Shown: positions 24,791-33,065 of the stretch, piece by piece
Layout of the letters: the number at the start of each line of letters is the position of its first letter
Numbering within the stretch: the stretch's first letter is position 1
NCBI GenBank assembly: GCA_025361365.1
Contig: JANYAM010000124.1
Coordinates: forward strand, 1-61,047
Direction of reading: 5' to 3'
DNA: 61,047 bases
Source of the DNA: Opitutus sp.
GTDB taxonomy: Bacteria; Verrucomicrobiota; Verrucomicrobiia; Opitutales; Opitutaceae
Notes under the pieces: generated by a model
Database searches by the model: none
The model's input: the letters and a program-made list of their open reading frames with translations, nothing else
What the model was told of the DNA's origin: nothing
Position numbers and translations under genes: made by a program

Positions 24791-25542
24791 AATTCCTGCG
24801 CTCACTGGCGGGCTTGCTGGGCATGGTCGCCGGCCTCCTGGCGGCGGCGGAGCCCGGGCCGCTGGTGCAACAGGCCCTCGCCGCGGAGACCCGGCTCGAG
24901 ACCGAAGGGGCCCTCCACCTTTTCCAGCAGGCCGACGTCGCACAACCCAATGACGCCTTCATCCTCCAAAAAATCGCGCGGCAGTATTCCGACCTCGTCG
25001 TCGAGCAGCCCGACGTCGAGGCGAAGAAGCGCTATGCGCAGATGGCCCTGGACTACGCGCAACGCGCCGTCGCCCTGAAGCCCGACGATGCCGTCAACGT
25101 CCTTTCGCTCGCGGTCTGTCACGGCAAGCTCGCGCTCTACAGCGACACCCCGGCCAAGATCCGCTATGCCCGCCTGGTGAAGGAGGAGACCGAACGCGCC
25201 CTGGTCCTCGACCCCAACTACGCGTGGGCGCACCACCTGCTCGGCCGCTGGCACTACGAGGTGGCCGAGCTGGGCGCGGCGTCGAAGTTTTTTGTGCGCC
25301 TGCTCTACGGCGGTTTGCCCGCCGCCTCATTCGACGAGGGGATCCGGCAACTGCAGCGGGCGACCGAACTCGAGCCCGGCGAGCTCAACCACTGGCTGGA
25401 ACTCGGTTTCGCCTACGCCGCGGCGGGCCAGCCGGCCGCGGCCCGCACCCAGTGGGCGCATGGACTCGCCATGCCAGCGCGCCGCAAACCCGACGAACCG
25501 GCCAAGCAACGCGCCCGCGCAGCCCTGGCCCGGCTAGACTAG
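24787..25542 (+). CDS. Exported TPR protein
   Basis: About 251 residues with a short hydrophobic leader (FLRSLAGLLGMVAGLLAA) and helical repeats across the protein (ALHLFQQADVAQPNDAFILQKIARQYSDL; AQMALDYAQRAVALKPDDAVNVLSLAVC; ETERALVLDPNYAWAHHLLGRWHYEVAEL; ELEPGELNHWLELGFAYAAAGQPAAA). This matches the RMD-type TPR family. It is probably a scaffold. GTG start overlapping the methyltransferase stop (GTGA) makes it the last gene of the lipid operon. Ends 9 bases into the convergent EamA gene. Confidence 0.85.
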   Translation: MKFLRSLAGLLGMVAGLLAAAEPGPLVQQALAAETRLETEGALHLFQQADVAQPNDAFILQKIARQYSDLVVEQPDVEAKKRYAQMALDYAQRAVALKPDDAVNVLSLAVCHGKLALYSDTPAKIRYARLVKEETERALVLDPNYAWAHHLLGRWHYEVAELGAASKFFVRLLYGGLPAASFDEGIRQLQRATELEPGELNHWLELGFAYAAAGQPAAARTQWAHGLAMPARRKPDEPAKQRARAALARLD

Positions 25543-26418
25543 CACCAACACGATCGCCGCCACCATCAGGGTGGCGCCGACGAAGCGCAGGCGGAGCACG
25601 CGCGCGCCGAGGCCCTGTTCGTCATTGGTGAACCAGTGCCCGACCAACCAGACCAGCAGCACGCTGAACAACCCGCGCACGCTGTAGATGATGTTCACCA
25701 CCGTGGCGCTGCCCACGAGCACGACCGCGAGGACCACTCCGGCGTTGTTGAGCGCCAGCAGCAGCGCGCCCGGACCAACCCAGCGCCACGCGGCGCGGGG
25801 CAGGGCCGTCAGCGGCGCATGGAAAAAAGGCACCAGCCCGCACGACAGCAACGCGACGATCACGAACATCGGCGGGAAGTAATTGCCCAGGCCCCAAGCC
25901 GGCACCCACTTCTGGAGCAGCACATCGCCGAGGCTGAACGACGTCGCGCTGCAGAACGCGAGCAAGACGGTCCGGCCCACGTGGCGCCGGTGGGATGCCC
26001 CGCCGAGATGCAGCAACGCGATGGCCGCGGTGCTCAGCGCCGCGCCGATCCACCAGCGCAGCGGCACCTCCCCCACCCGCAACAAACTGCTGAACAGGGC
26101 GACGAGGATGACCTTGGTGCCCATCACGGGGGTCGTGACGGACACATCCCCGCTGCTCAGGGCAAGAAACGTGAACGCCTGGCCGCCAAAGAAGAGCAGC
26201 GCGGTCAGCGCCGGCTGACCGTAATCCGCCAGCGGGTGAATCACCCCGCCCGCCCGGAACCAGACAGGGACGAACATCACGGCCATGGCCGCGTTCGACA
26301 GGAAGCTGGTGCGCCAGACCCCGACACCGAACGCCGTCGCGCGTTTCACCGCCAGCGCGCCGAAAACATAGGTCAGCGCACAGGCGAGCGGCAGGAGCAG
26401 GCTGGCCTTGAAGATCAT
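25534..26418 (-). CDS. EamA-family (DMT) permease
   Basis: 294 residues, ten hydrophobic segments in two EamA-like halves (LTALLFFGGQAFTFLALSSGDVSVTTPVMGTKVILVALFS; VLLAFCSATSFSLGDVLLQ; VLVGSATVVNIIYSVRGLFSVLLVW). It transports an unidentified metabolite. ATG at 26418 starts the first membrane segment; the open frame upstream has no hydrophobic support. A GC hairpin lies in the 65-base gap to the TlpA gene. Confidence 0.85.
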   Translation of the reverse strand: MIFKASLLLPLACALTYVFGALAVKRATAFGVGVWRTSFLSNAAMAVMFVPVWFRAGGVIHPLADYGQPALTALLFFGGQAFTFLALSSGDVSVTTPVMGTKVILVALFSSLLRVGEVPLRWWIGAALSTAAIALLHLGGASHRRHVGRTVLLAFCSATSFSLGDVLLQKWVPAWGLGNYFPPMFVIVALLSCGLVPFFHAPLTALPRAAWRWVGPGALLLALNNAGVVLAVVLVGSATVVNIIYSVRGLFSVLLVWLVGHWFTNDEQGLGARVLRLRFVGATLMVAAIVLVLV

Positions 26419-26483
26419 GGGGTGGGCACTGGGGGGCCGGGCGATCCGGCCCGGCTTCAATCCAAATCGGCGCCGTCACGCGG

Positions 26484-27011
26484 TCAATTCAGCGCCGCCT
26501 TGACGAGCTTCTCGTATTCCTCGGGCGCCGCGGCGCCGGTTTTCTGGTTCAGGATGCGGCCATCGCGGCTGATGAGGAACGTGGTGGGGATGGCTGAGAA
26601 ATTCCCGAACGCCTCGACGATCTCGTCCTCCCCCATGACGATGGTGTAGTTCATGGCGTTGGCCTGCACGAACTGCTTCACGCGAGCCGGCCCGGTGCGG
26701 TCCAGCGAGACCCCCACGATCACCAGGCCGTCGGCCCCGTATTTCTTCTGCAGGGCGACGTAGCCGGGAATCTCCTCGACGCAGGGCCCGCACCAGGTGG
26801 CCCAGAAATCCAGCACGACCACCTTGCCCTTGAACTGGTCGGAGCTGACCTCGTGACCGTCCAGATCCTTTAGTTTCCACGCCGGGGCCGGCAGTGCCAT
26901 CGCGGCGATCGTAGAAGGTGCCGGACCGCGGCGGCTTTTCTGCAGGAGCACCGCCCCGCCAACCAGCGCGGCCACGACGGCGAAAGAGGAAATAATACGG
27001 AGAGGAGTCAT
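26484..27011 (-). CDS. TlpA-like thiol-disulfide oxidoreductase
   Basis: 175 residues. An N-terminal membrane anchor (about 4-23) is followed by a thioredoxin fold with WATWCGPC (Cys74, Cys77), the cis-Pro region AIPTTFLISRDG, and the TlpA/ResA-type insert. It probably reduces or isomerises disulfides, or supports cytochrome c maturation, on the outer face of the membrane. ATG 27011 gives a proper signal anchor. Confidence 0.9.
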   Translation of the reverse strand: MTPLRIISSFAVVAALVGGAVLLQKSRRGPAPSTIAAMALPAPAWKLKDLDGHEVSSDQFKGKVVVLDFWATWCGPCVEEIPGYVALQKKYGADGLVIVGVSLDRTGPARVKQFVQANAMNYTIVMGEDEIVEAFGNFSAIPTTFLISRDGRILNQKTGAAAPEEYEKLVKAALN

Positions 27012-27074
27012 GCAAGTAGTCGTGGGAGACGCCAACTCCGGTCTTGTTCCCGAAAAGCCGGCCGCCGGGACACT

Positions 27075-27965
27075 TTAGCCGGCGGTCGGCTCGACGTTGA
27101 GGATCTCGATGAATTTCTTCATCGCCGGCGTCAGCACGCGGCCCTTGCGGTGCAGGATGGCGAGTGGCCGGGTGAACTCCTTCCCCTTGAAACTGATCGC
27201 GGCCAGCGTGCCCTGCTTCACCTCCTGCACGACGGTCGCGGCCGGCACGATGGCGACGCCGTGGTCGATCTCGACGGCGCGCTTCACCGTCTCGATGTTG
27301 TCGAACTCCATCACCGGCGTGATCTCGAGCTTGTAGTCGCGGAAGATCTGGTCGACCGCCTTGCGGGTCGGGATATCGGGGTCGAAGCCGATGAACTTGT
27401 GGCCGGCCAGCGCCTTGATGTCCACGTCGCCGACCTGCGCCAGCGGATGCTGGGGGTGCGTGATCAGCACGAGCGTGTCATTGCGGAAGGGAATGTTCTC
27501 GATCTGCCGGATGCGCTGCGGGAAGGCGACGAGGCCGAAATCGACCGAGTTGTGCAGGATGTCCTCGTAGACGAGGTTGGAGCGGCGGTATTCGACCCGC
27601 ACGTTGACCGAGGGGTAGTCGTGCAGGAACTTCTTGATGTAGGGCGGCAGCTCGTGGAGGCCGATGGAATAGATGGTCGAGATCCGGATGGTGCCGCTGA
27701 TGACCTTCTTCATCTCCTGCAGCTCGCTCTCCAGTTTCTCGTAGACGTGCAGGATCTCCTTGGCCGCCTCATAGATCCGCTGCCCCTCCCGGGTCAGGTT
27801 GAACTGCTTCTGGCTCCGGTCGATCATCAGCGTCTTGAAATTGCGCTCCATGGACCGGGCCTGCTGGCTGACCGCCGACTGCGTGATGCCGTTCAACTTC
27901 GCCGCCTTGGAGAAACTTTTGGTTTCGACCAGGTCGGCGAAGATCTTGAAGTTTTCGATTTGCAT
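27075..27965 (-). CDS. LysR-family transcriptional regulator
   Basis: 296 residues. The winged HTH (1-60) is MQIENFKIFADLVETKSFSKAA with AVSQQ recognition helix residues. The effector domain (about 90-290) resembles the CysL/CbbR-like group (IRISTIYSIGLHELPPYIKKF, VRVEYRRSNLVYEDI). Divergent from the YggS gene with a 70-base gap, so it may regulate itself and that gene. Ligand unknown. Confidence 0.92.
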   Translation of the reverse strand: MQIENFKIFADLVETKSFSKAAKLNGITQSAVSQQARSMERNFKTLMIDRSQKQFNLTREGQRIYEAAKEILHVYEKLESELQEMKKVISGTIRISTIYSIGLHELPPYIKKFLHDYPSVNVRVEYRRSNLVYEDILHNSVDFGLVAFPQRIRQIENIPFRNDTLVLITHPQHPLAQVGDVDIKALAGHKFIGFDPDIPTRKAVDQIFRDYKLEITPVMEFDNIETVKRAVEIDHGVAIVPAATVVQEVKQGTLAAISFKGKEFTRPLAILHRKGRVLTPAMKKFIEILNVEPTAG

Positions 27966-28035
27966 GCGGCCTTTAGGATTGGGTTCAGCATAAACAACGC
28001 TTATCAGCAGGCCACTCTAAAAGCTGATCTCATAG

Positions 28036-28731
28036 ATGTTTATCGATTACGAAACTTTCCGGATGCGCGCTGGAGCCCTGCTTCATCGAATAGCGGAGCA
28101 GTGTCGGGCGGCGGGTCGCAACCCGCAGGAAGTGACTCTTTTGCCCGTGACCAAGACCCATCCGGCGGCCGCCGCGGAATATGCCGCGCGCTACGGCTTC
28201 GCGGCGGTCGGCGAAAATCGCGTGCAGGAAGCGATGGAAAAACGCGCCCAGACATCGGCCGCCGTGCGCTGGGAACTCATCGGCCACCTGCAATCCAACA
28301 AGGCCCGGCAGGCCGTCGAGCATTTCGGCCGCATCCAGAGCGTCGATAGTGAAAAGCTTCTCAACGTCCTCGACCGCGCCGCCGGCGAACTCGGCCGCCA
28401 GCTGCCCGTGCTGCTCCAGATCAACGCGGGGAACGACCCCGCCAAGTTCGGCGCCGAACCCGCCGACGCCCCGCGTCTCCTCGAGCTCGCTCTCGCCAAG
28501 CCCCACCTGCAGGTCGACGGGCTGATGACCATCGCGCCGCTTTCGGACGACCCCGCGGTGGCGCGCCGCACCTTCGCCAATCTCCGGACGATCCGCGACC
28601 AGCTGGCCGTCCGTTCGGGTGTCCCGCTGCGTGAGCTGTCCATGGGCATGAGCGGCGACCTGGATGCCGCCATCACCGAGGGCAGCACGCTGGTGCGCGT
28701 CGGTTCCGCCCTTTACGGGCCGCGGGAATAG
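28036..28731 (+). CDS. PLP homeostasis protein (YggS/PLPBP family)
   Basis: 231 residues. A pyridoxal-phosphate carrier that buffers PLP and affects amino-acid metabolism. The PLP lysine is Lys40 in LLPVTKTH. GENRVQEAMEK, WELIGHLQSNKARQAVEHF, GLMTIAP and LSMGMSGDLDAAI-EGSTLVRVGSALYG are standard. The start ATG lies 70 bases from the divergent LysR gene. Normal family length. Confidence 0.94.
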   Translation: MFIDYETFRMRAGALLHRIAEQCRAAGRNPQEVTLLPVTKTHPAAAAEYAARYGFAAVGENRVQEAMEKRAQTSAAVRWELIGHLQSNKARQAVEHFGRIQSVDSEKLLNVLDRAAGELGRQLPVLLQINAGNDPAKFGAEPADAPRLLELALAKPHLQVDGLMTIAPLSDDPAVARRTFANLRTIRDQLAVRSGVPLRELSMGMSGDLDAAITEGSTLVRVGSALYGPRE

Positions 28732-28814
28732 TTCCCGCGACACCAGCAAAATCTTCCGGTCCGCGAAAACTTTCCTCGTTGCGCTGCGGCCGGAAGCAAC
28801 TTCGCTGCTCTTCC

Positions 28815-29684
28815 GTGGAAGCGCAAAAATTCACGGCCGCGCAACGAAAAGCCCTGGAGGCTTTGTTGGATGATCCGTCCCCCGCGGTGCGCGCCGCGCT
28901 CCTCGCGCAGTTCGCCCGGCATGGTCGCGAGAGCGTCGATCTGCTCCGCTACTTCACCAGCCAGCCCAACCGCGTGCTGGCCCTGCATGCCGCCGCCTAT
29001 CTCCGCGAGTTGAACTTTTCCGACCCGGTCACGGAGTTCCGCGGCTTCATCCGCTCGCTCAACTATGAGTTGGAGACGGGCGCCCTGCTGCTCAGCCGCA
29101 CGGTCAATCCCGACGTCGACATCGGCGCCTGCTGCACGCAGCTGGACGCGATGGGCGCCCGCTGCCGCCAGCTGATCGCCGAGCCCGCCACCGCCCGCGA
29201 GAAATGCCGCGTGGTGAACCGCGTCCTGTTCCACGAATACGCCCTGCGCGGCAACACCGACCATTACACCGACCCGCTCAACAGCTACCTCGACCAGGTC
29301 CTGGTCCGCCGCAAGGGCATCCCGATCTCGCTCTCCATCGTCTACCTGCTGGTGGCGGAGCGGGCCGGGCTGACGCTTTCGGCCGTCGGGCTGCCCGGCC
29401 ACTTCATGGTGGGCTGCTATGAGGAACACGTGCCGTTCTTCATCGACCCGTTCAACGCCGGGGTCTTCCTGAGCGCCGGCGAGGTCTTTGCGCTGCTGCG
29501 CTCCAGCAGCGTCAACGCTTCCGTCGCCGATCTGGCGCCGACCCCGGTACGCGAGGTGCTCTGCCGCTGCTGCCGCAATCTGGTCAACCACTACACCGCC
29601 TCAAGCGAGCCGGACCGCGCCCGGCTGTTCGCCGAGTTTGTCGCCGAGTTCGAGTCGACCCACGAGCGCCACGCGCAGCCGTAG
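28815..29684 (+). CDS. SirB1-like transglutaminase-core protein
   Basis: About 289 residues. The N-terminal helical HEAT-like part is LEALLDDPSPAVRAALLAQF. The SirB1/Transglut_core2 domain contains LNSYLDQVLVRRKGIPISLSIVYLLVAERAGL and VGLPGHFMVGCY, with FFIDPFNAG. The role of SirB1 proteins is not established. GTG 28815 is chosen because it directly precedes the conserved N-terminal helix. The stop abuts a REPIN-like repeat. Confidence 0.85.
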   Translation: MEAQKFTAAQRKALEALLDDPSPAVRAALLAQFARHGRESVDLLRYFTSQPNRVLALHAAAYLRELNFSDPVTEFRGFIRSLNYELETGALLLSRTVNPDVDIGACCTQLDAMGARCRQLIAEPATAREKCRVVNRVLFHEYALRGNTDHYTDPLNSYLDQVLVRRKGIPISLSIVYLLVAERAGLTLSAVGLPGHFMVGCYEEHVPFFIDPFNAGVFLSAGEVFALLRSSSVNASVADLAPTPVREVLCRCCRNLVNHYTASSEPDRARLFAEFVAEFESTHERHAQP

Positions 29685-29778
29685 GTGGAACCCGGCCTCC
29701 GGGCGGGTTTTCAGGACGGGCGCCCACTCCCAGGATTTGCGCGGATCGAACAAACCCGTCCGGAGGCCGGGTTCCACC
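29684..29778. repeat. REPIN-like palindrome, type D (GTGGAACCCGGCCTCC)
   Basis: Arms 29684-29710 and 29752-29778 are complementary at 26 of 27 positions, separated by 41 bases. Each arm begins (outer end) with GGTGGAACCCGG and contains an internal AACCCG/CGGGTT hairpin. It starts on the last base of the SirB1-like stop codon. Confidence 0.78.
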
Positions 29779-29841
29779 TTGTCGCGTGGTTAAAATCGGG
29801 CTCGTTCTCCGTCGGGAAACGGGCTTTGCTCCGGCCGCTTG

Positions 29842-30759
29842 ATGAGCGCCGTTGCCGAATCCATCCATACCTTGGCCGACCTGGAGACTTGGTCCTTTCC
29901 GGGCACGGCGCTGGCCGTCATCGGCAGGCCGGTCGCGCACTCACTCAGTCCGGCGATCCATAATGCGGCCCTCGCCGAGCTCGCGCGGGCGCAGCCCAAG
30001 TATGCGGACTGGCACTACTTCAAGTTCGATATCGCCCCGGCGGAGCTGCCGCGCGCCCTCTCCCTTTTCCATAAGAACCGGTTTCACGGCCTCAACCTGA
30101 CCGTGCCGCACAAATCGCTCGCGGTGGAGCATCTCATCACCAGCGACGCCTTCGTCCGCGCCGCCGGCGCCGCCAACACCCTCAGCTACACCGAGTCCGG
30201 CTGGCGCGGAGCCAACACCGACGGCTACGGCCTCACCACCGCGCTGCGCGAGGACCTCGGCGCCGAACTGGCCGGCGCACACATCATTTTGCTCGGCGCC
30301 GGCGGCGCGGCCCGCGGCGCCGCGGTCGAGTGCCTGCGCGCCCGCTGTGCCTCGCTCTGGATCGGCAACCGCACCGCCGGCACATTGGAAGCACTGCTGC
30401 TCAACCTCCAGCTGTTCGCAGGAGAATCGACCGTGCGCGGCTTTGACCTCGGCAACCCGCCGCCCGGCCTGCCTGCCGGGGCGACGGTGATCAACGCCAC
30501 CTCGCTCGGCCTCGCGAACGCCGACGCTGCACCCATCGACCTGAAAAAAATTCCCGCACCCGCCCGGGTCTACGACATGATTTACCGCCCGCCCCAAACC
30601 ACGCTGCTGCGCCAGGCGGCTGAACTGGGCCTGCCCCACGCCAACGGCCTCTCCATGCTGATCCACCAGGGCGCCCGTTCGCTCGAGATCTGGACCGGCG
30701 CGACCGCGCCCGTGCCGGTCATGCAAGCCGCCGCCCGCGCGGCGCTTAATCCCGTCTGA
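29842..30759 (+). CDS. aroE: Shikimate 5-dehydrogenase
   Basis: 305 residues. NADP-dependent reduction of 3-dehydroshikimate to shikimate. Substrate-binding SLSPAIHN (about 34-41), catalytic Lys91 in NLTVPHK, Asp127 in ANTDGYG, the dinucleotide motif LGAGGAARG (about 151-159) and NRT. ATG 29842 is preferred to a TTG one codon upstream. Another chorismate-pathway gene (DAHP synthase) lies 2.3 kb downstream, so aromatic genes are near but not in one operon. Confidence 0.95.
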   Translation: MSAVAESIHTLADLETWSFPGTALAVIGRPVAHSLSPAIHNAALAELARAQPKYADWHYFKFDIAPAELPRALSLFHKNRFHGLNLTVPHKSLAVEHLITSDAFVRAAGAANTLSYTESGWRGANTDGYGLTTALREDLGAELAGAHIILLGAGGAARGAAVECLRARCASLWIGNRTAGTLEALLLNLQLFAGESTVRGFDLGNPPPGLPAGATVINATSLGLANADAAPIDLKKIPAPARVYDMIYRPPQTTLLRQAAELGLPHANGLSMLIHQGARSLEIWTGATAPVPVMQAAARAALNPV

Positions 30760-30761
30760 AC

Positions 30762-31670
30762 ATGGAAGACTACCGACAAGTTGGTGTGATGATCCCCTGG
30801 CTCTACCCGCTGTTCGCGGCGCTGACGGGCGCGTGCGTCGGCAGTTTTCTCAACGTCTGCATTTATCGCATCCCGAAGAACGAATCAGTGGTCTCCCCGC
30901 CGTCGCATTGCGGCTGCGGCAAACCCATCGCCTGGTATGACAACATCCCGGTGTTGAGCTGGCTGCTCCTGCGCGGCCGGGCGCGCTGCTGCGGCCGGCC
31001 TTTCAGCTTTCGCTACCCGGCGATCGAACTACTGACGGCGCTGCTGTTTCTGACCTGCTGGCTGCTGTTTCCCGCCGGCAAGGCCGTCGCCGGCGCCGTG
31101 CTTTGTGCCATCATGATCTGCGCTTTTTTCATCGATCGTGACGGCATGATCATCCCGGACGTTTTCACCGTCGGTGGGGCGGCTGCGGGCGTGTTGCTCT
31201 CGCTGCTGCTGCCATCGCTGCACGGCCAGCATCACGACCTCTTTGCCGTTGCGAGCCTGCGCTCCGGCCGGGACGCCCTGCTGGGCTTGTGCGTAGGTTC
31301 GGCGGTGGTGCTGTGGATCGCACTGTGGGCCGAGGCGATCCTGAAGAAGGAGGCAATGGGCTTCGGCGACGTGAAATTCCTGGGCGCACTCGGCGCTTTC
31401 GTCGGATGGAAGGGCGCGATGTTCGGCATGTTTGGTGGCGCGATGCTCGGCTGTGTCTGGTTCATCGCTGCCATGTCTTGGCAGAAAATTACGGGCCGGA
31501 GTTCACAAGCCATTCTGAAGTCGGAGACCCCGGACGGCCAGCCGGCGGAACTCGGCTTGGGCGTGCACGTGCCTTTCGGGCCCATGCTGGGCGTGGCCGC
31601 CCTGATCTATTTCTTCGGCGCCCACCACTGGGTGGACGCTTATTTCGCGGAATTATCGGCTTTGTTCTGA
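30762..31670 (+). CDS. Type IV prepilin peptidase (A24 family)
   Basis: 302 residues. Cleaves and N-methylates type IV pilin or type II secretion pseudopilin precursors. The methylase domain has SFLNVCIYRIP and four cysteines (Cys50, Cys52, Cys76, Cys77) in HCGCGK and RCCGRPFSFRYPAIE. The peptidase aspartates are in FFIDRDGMIIPD (Asp125 region) and GFGDVKFLG (Asp203). About eight membrane segments. It starts 2 bases after aroE. Pilus genes are not in the window. Confidence 0.95.
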   Translation: MEDYRQVGVMIPWLYPLFAALTGACVGSFLNVCIYRIPKNESVVSPPSHCGCGKPIAWYDNIPVLSWLLLRGRARCCGRPFSFRYPAIELLTALLFLTCWLLFPAGKAVAGAVLCAIMICAFFIDRDGMIIPDVFTVGGAAAGVLLSLLLPSLHGQHHDLFAVASLRSGRDALLGLCVGSAVVLWIALWAEAILKKEAMGFGDVKFLGALGAFVGWKGAMFGMFGGAMLGCVWFIAAMSWQKITGRSSQAILKSETPDGQPAELGLGVHVPFGPMLGVAALIYFFGAHHWVDAYFAELSALF

Positions 31671-31888
31671 GTTTCCGGGGCGGGCGGCTGGAATTCCGGC
31701 GGCACTTCGCCGCTACGACCCTGCACCACCAGGCGCAACAGATAAGCCATCGCCACCTCGCGCGTCTGTCCGCGCTCCGCGACGAGCTGGTCGGCGCGCT
31801 TGATCAGTTGCCCCGCCATGGCGTCGGCCTGTTCGGTCGTGGCCCCGAGCCCGCGGCAGAATTGAGTCAGCTGGGTGCGCTCATCCAT
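31640..31888 (-). CDS. Small helical hypothetical protein coupled to ygfZ
   Basis: 82 residues, mostly amphipathic helix (MDERTQLTQFCRGLG, AMAGQLIKRADQLVAERG, VAMAYLLRLVVQGR) with a disordered Pro-rich tail. No recognised family. Its ATG overlaps the ygfZ stop by eight bases, arguing for translational coupling and a linked role, and its 3' end overlaps the convergent prepilin peptidase gene by 31 bases. Confidence 0.65.
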   Translation of the reverse strand: MDERTQLTQFCRGLGATTEQADAMAGQLIKRADQLVAERGQTREVAMAYLLRLVVQGRSGEVPPEFQPPAPETQNKADNSAK

Positions 31889-32798
31889 GGTGATCCACGG
31901 TGATGTCCGCCGGCCCGGCGGGCTCGAGACTGATTCCGTGGGCCGGATCGAAGTTGATCAACGAGAGCATCGCCCACGCAACATACTCATCCTTCCGGCG
32001 GGCGACCGAGCGGAGCTCGCCCACTTTTTTCTCGCCTTGGAAAAGCGCCGCGGGCGCAGCAGGTGGTGCCCCGCGCCCGTGCACGACGTGCAGCCGGCGC
32101 CGCACCTGGCCCAAATTTTTTAACCGCGCCATGACTTCTTGCCCGAGATAGCAGCCTTTCGTGTAGGACAGCGCTGATTCCTCCAGCGCACCCTCGTTCG
32201 GCAGATCGCCCGGCCCCAGGTCGGTCGGCACGGACGGAATCCCCGCCGCGATCCGGGCAAACTCAATCTCGGCCGCACTCGCCTCCGTTGCGCCCTGGGC
32301 CACGAGTTGCCGGCGGATTTCCGCCATGGCTTTTCCCGGCCCGAGCAGTTCGAAACTCTCTCCCGGCAATCGCCGCCCGCCATAGACGAGGATTTCATCT
32401 TTGCGGACAAACCGCCCCGGCGCCGGCGCTGCACCCAGCAGTTGTTTGATGATCGCGCCGCTCTGCGTCCCGCCCAGCAACCGCCCTTGCGTGGTGGCGG
32501 TTTCGTCGGTCAGCACCACATCGTCCGCCACAATGTAGTCCTCGAGCCGCGACCGGATGACCGCCACGGATGAAACCTCACTCGCAATCAGGAGTTCTTT
32601 CTCGGCAATCCTGAGCACGCGGCTGTCGGCCAGGATTTTTCCCTTCTGGTTAAGCCAGAGGCCGTAGGTCGCGCTGCCCGCCGCTTGTCGCAATTCATTG
32701 GTGAATTGCCCTTGGAGAAAACCAAAGGCATCCTCGCCCGTAACTCTCAGCAGAGTTCCGGGACGATAGTCAAAGAGGGTCGCATCGGCCGAAATCAT
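31881..32798 (-). CDS. ygfZ: YgfZ-type folate-binding Fe-S assembly/repair protein
   Basis: 305 residues related to the glycine-cleavage T-protein (GcvT). The YgfZ signature KGCYLGQEVMARLKNLGQ (Lys214, Cys216) is intact, as are FLQGQFTNEL and GLWLNQKGKILAD near the N-terminus. YgfZ uses tetrahydrofolate to support maturation of some Fe-S enzymes. Start ATG 32798. Upstream is an AT-rich divergent intergenic region shared with the DAHP synthase leader. Confidence 0.92.
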   Translation of the reverse strand: MISADATLFDYRPGTLLRVTGEDAFGFLQGQFTNELRQAAGSATYGLWLNQKGKILADSRVLRIAEKELLIASEVSSVAVIRSRLEDYIVADDVVLTDETATTQGRLLGGTQSGAIIKQLLGAAPAPGRFVRKDEILVYGGRRLPGESFELLGPGKAMAEIRRQLVAQGATEASAAEIEFARIAAGIPSVPTDLGPGDLPNEGALEESALSYTKGCYLGQEVMARLKNLGQVRRRLHVVHGRGAPPAAPAALFQGEKKVGELRSVARRKDEYVAWAMLSLINFDPAHGISLEPAGPADITVDHHG

Positions 32799-32869
32799 AT
32801 TTTTGTGTATCTTAAGTATATGGTATTTAGCGTTTAGACACAGAATTTAAGAAACTTATGATCTTCTGG

Positions 32870-32898
32870 TTGACGAACGAATGGAACGAGGTAGATAT
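32870..32898 (+). promoter_or_regulatory. Candidate sigma-70 promoter for the DAHP synthase leader
   Basis: TTGACG at 32870-32875 and AGATAT at 32893-32898, spacer 17 (or TAGATA with spacer 16), in a markedly AT-rich stretch. A transcript would begin near 32905 and run into two hairpins before the DAHP synthase gene. Confidence 0.4.
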
Positions 32899-32904
32899 AT
32901 CTCA

Positions 32905-32999
32905 GTCAACTAACACTTCTCCCCGCCTAGCGGGGAGTTTTGGGGTAACTAAGAAAGCAATGGCCGGTCGCTTAGGGGTAGGCGACCGGCCTTTTCTTT
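32905..32999 (+). ncRNA. Candidate structured leader or small RNA with tandem terminator-like hairpins
   Basis: Hairpin 1 is 32919-32937 (perfect 8-bp stem CTCCCCGC/GCGGGGAG, 3-base loop) followed by TTTT. Hairpin 2 is 32962-32991 (perfect 10-bp stem GGCCGGTCGC/GCGACCGGCC, 10-base loop) followed by TTTTCTTT, a textbook intrinsic terminator. The segment CGCCTA in hairpin 1 is complementary to TAGGCG in hairpin 2, so alternative pairing is possible. A 51-codon ORF (32858-33013), with Phe3, Trp4 and Trp9, crosses the region. It is either an attenuator of the downstream gene at 33066 or a free small RNA. Confidence 0.45.
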
Positions 33000-33065
33000 G
33001 CCCAAATTCGTAGCACACAGCAAGGACTTGATCCTCGGCGGCCCGCCGCCCCAAGCTGAGTCTTC

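Noticed and set aside
32858-33013. Classic Trp/Phe attenuator peptide
   Set aside because: Only two Trp and a few Phe codons, not a run of them. The candidate promoter lies inside the ORF and there is no ribosome site, so a translated leader peptide is not supported; the RNA fold alone is kept as a finding.
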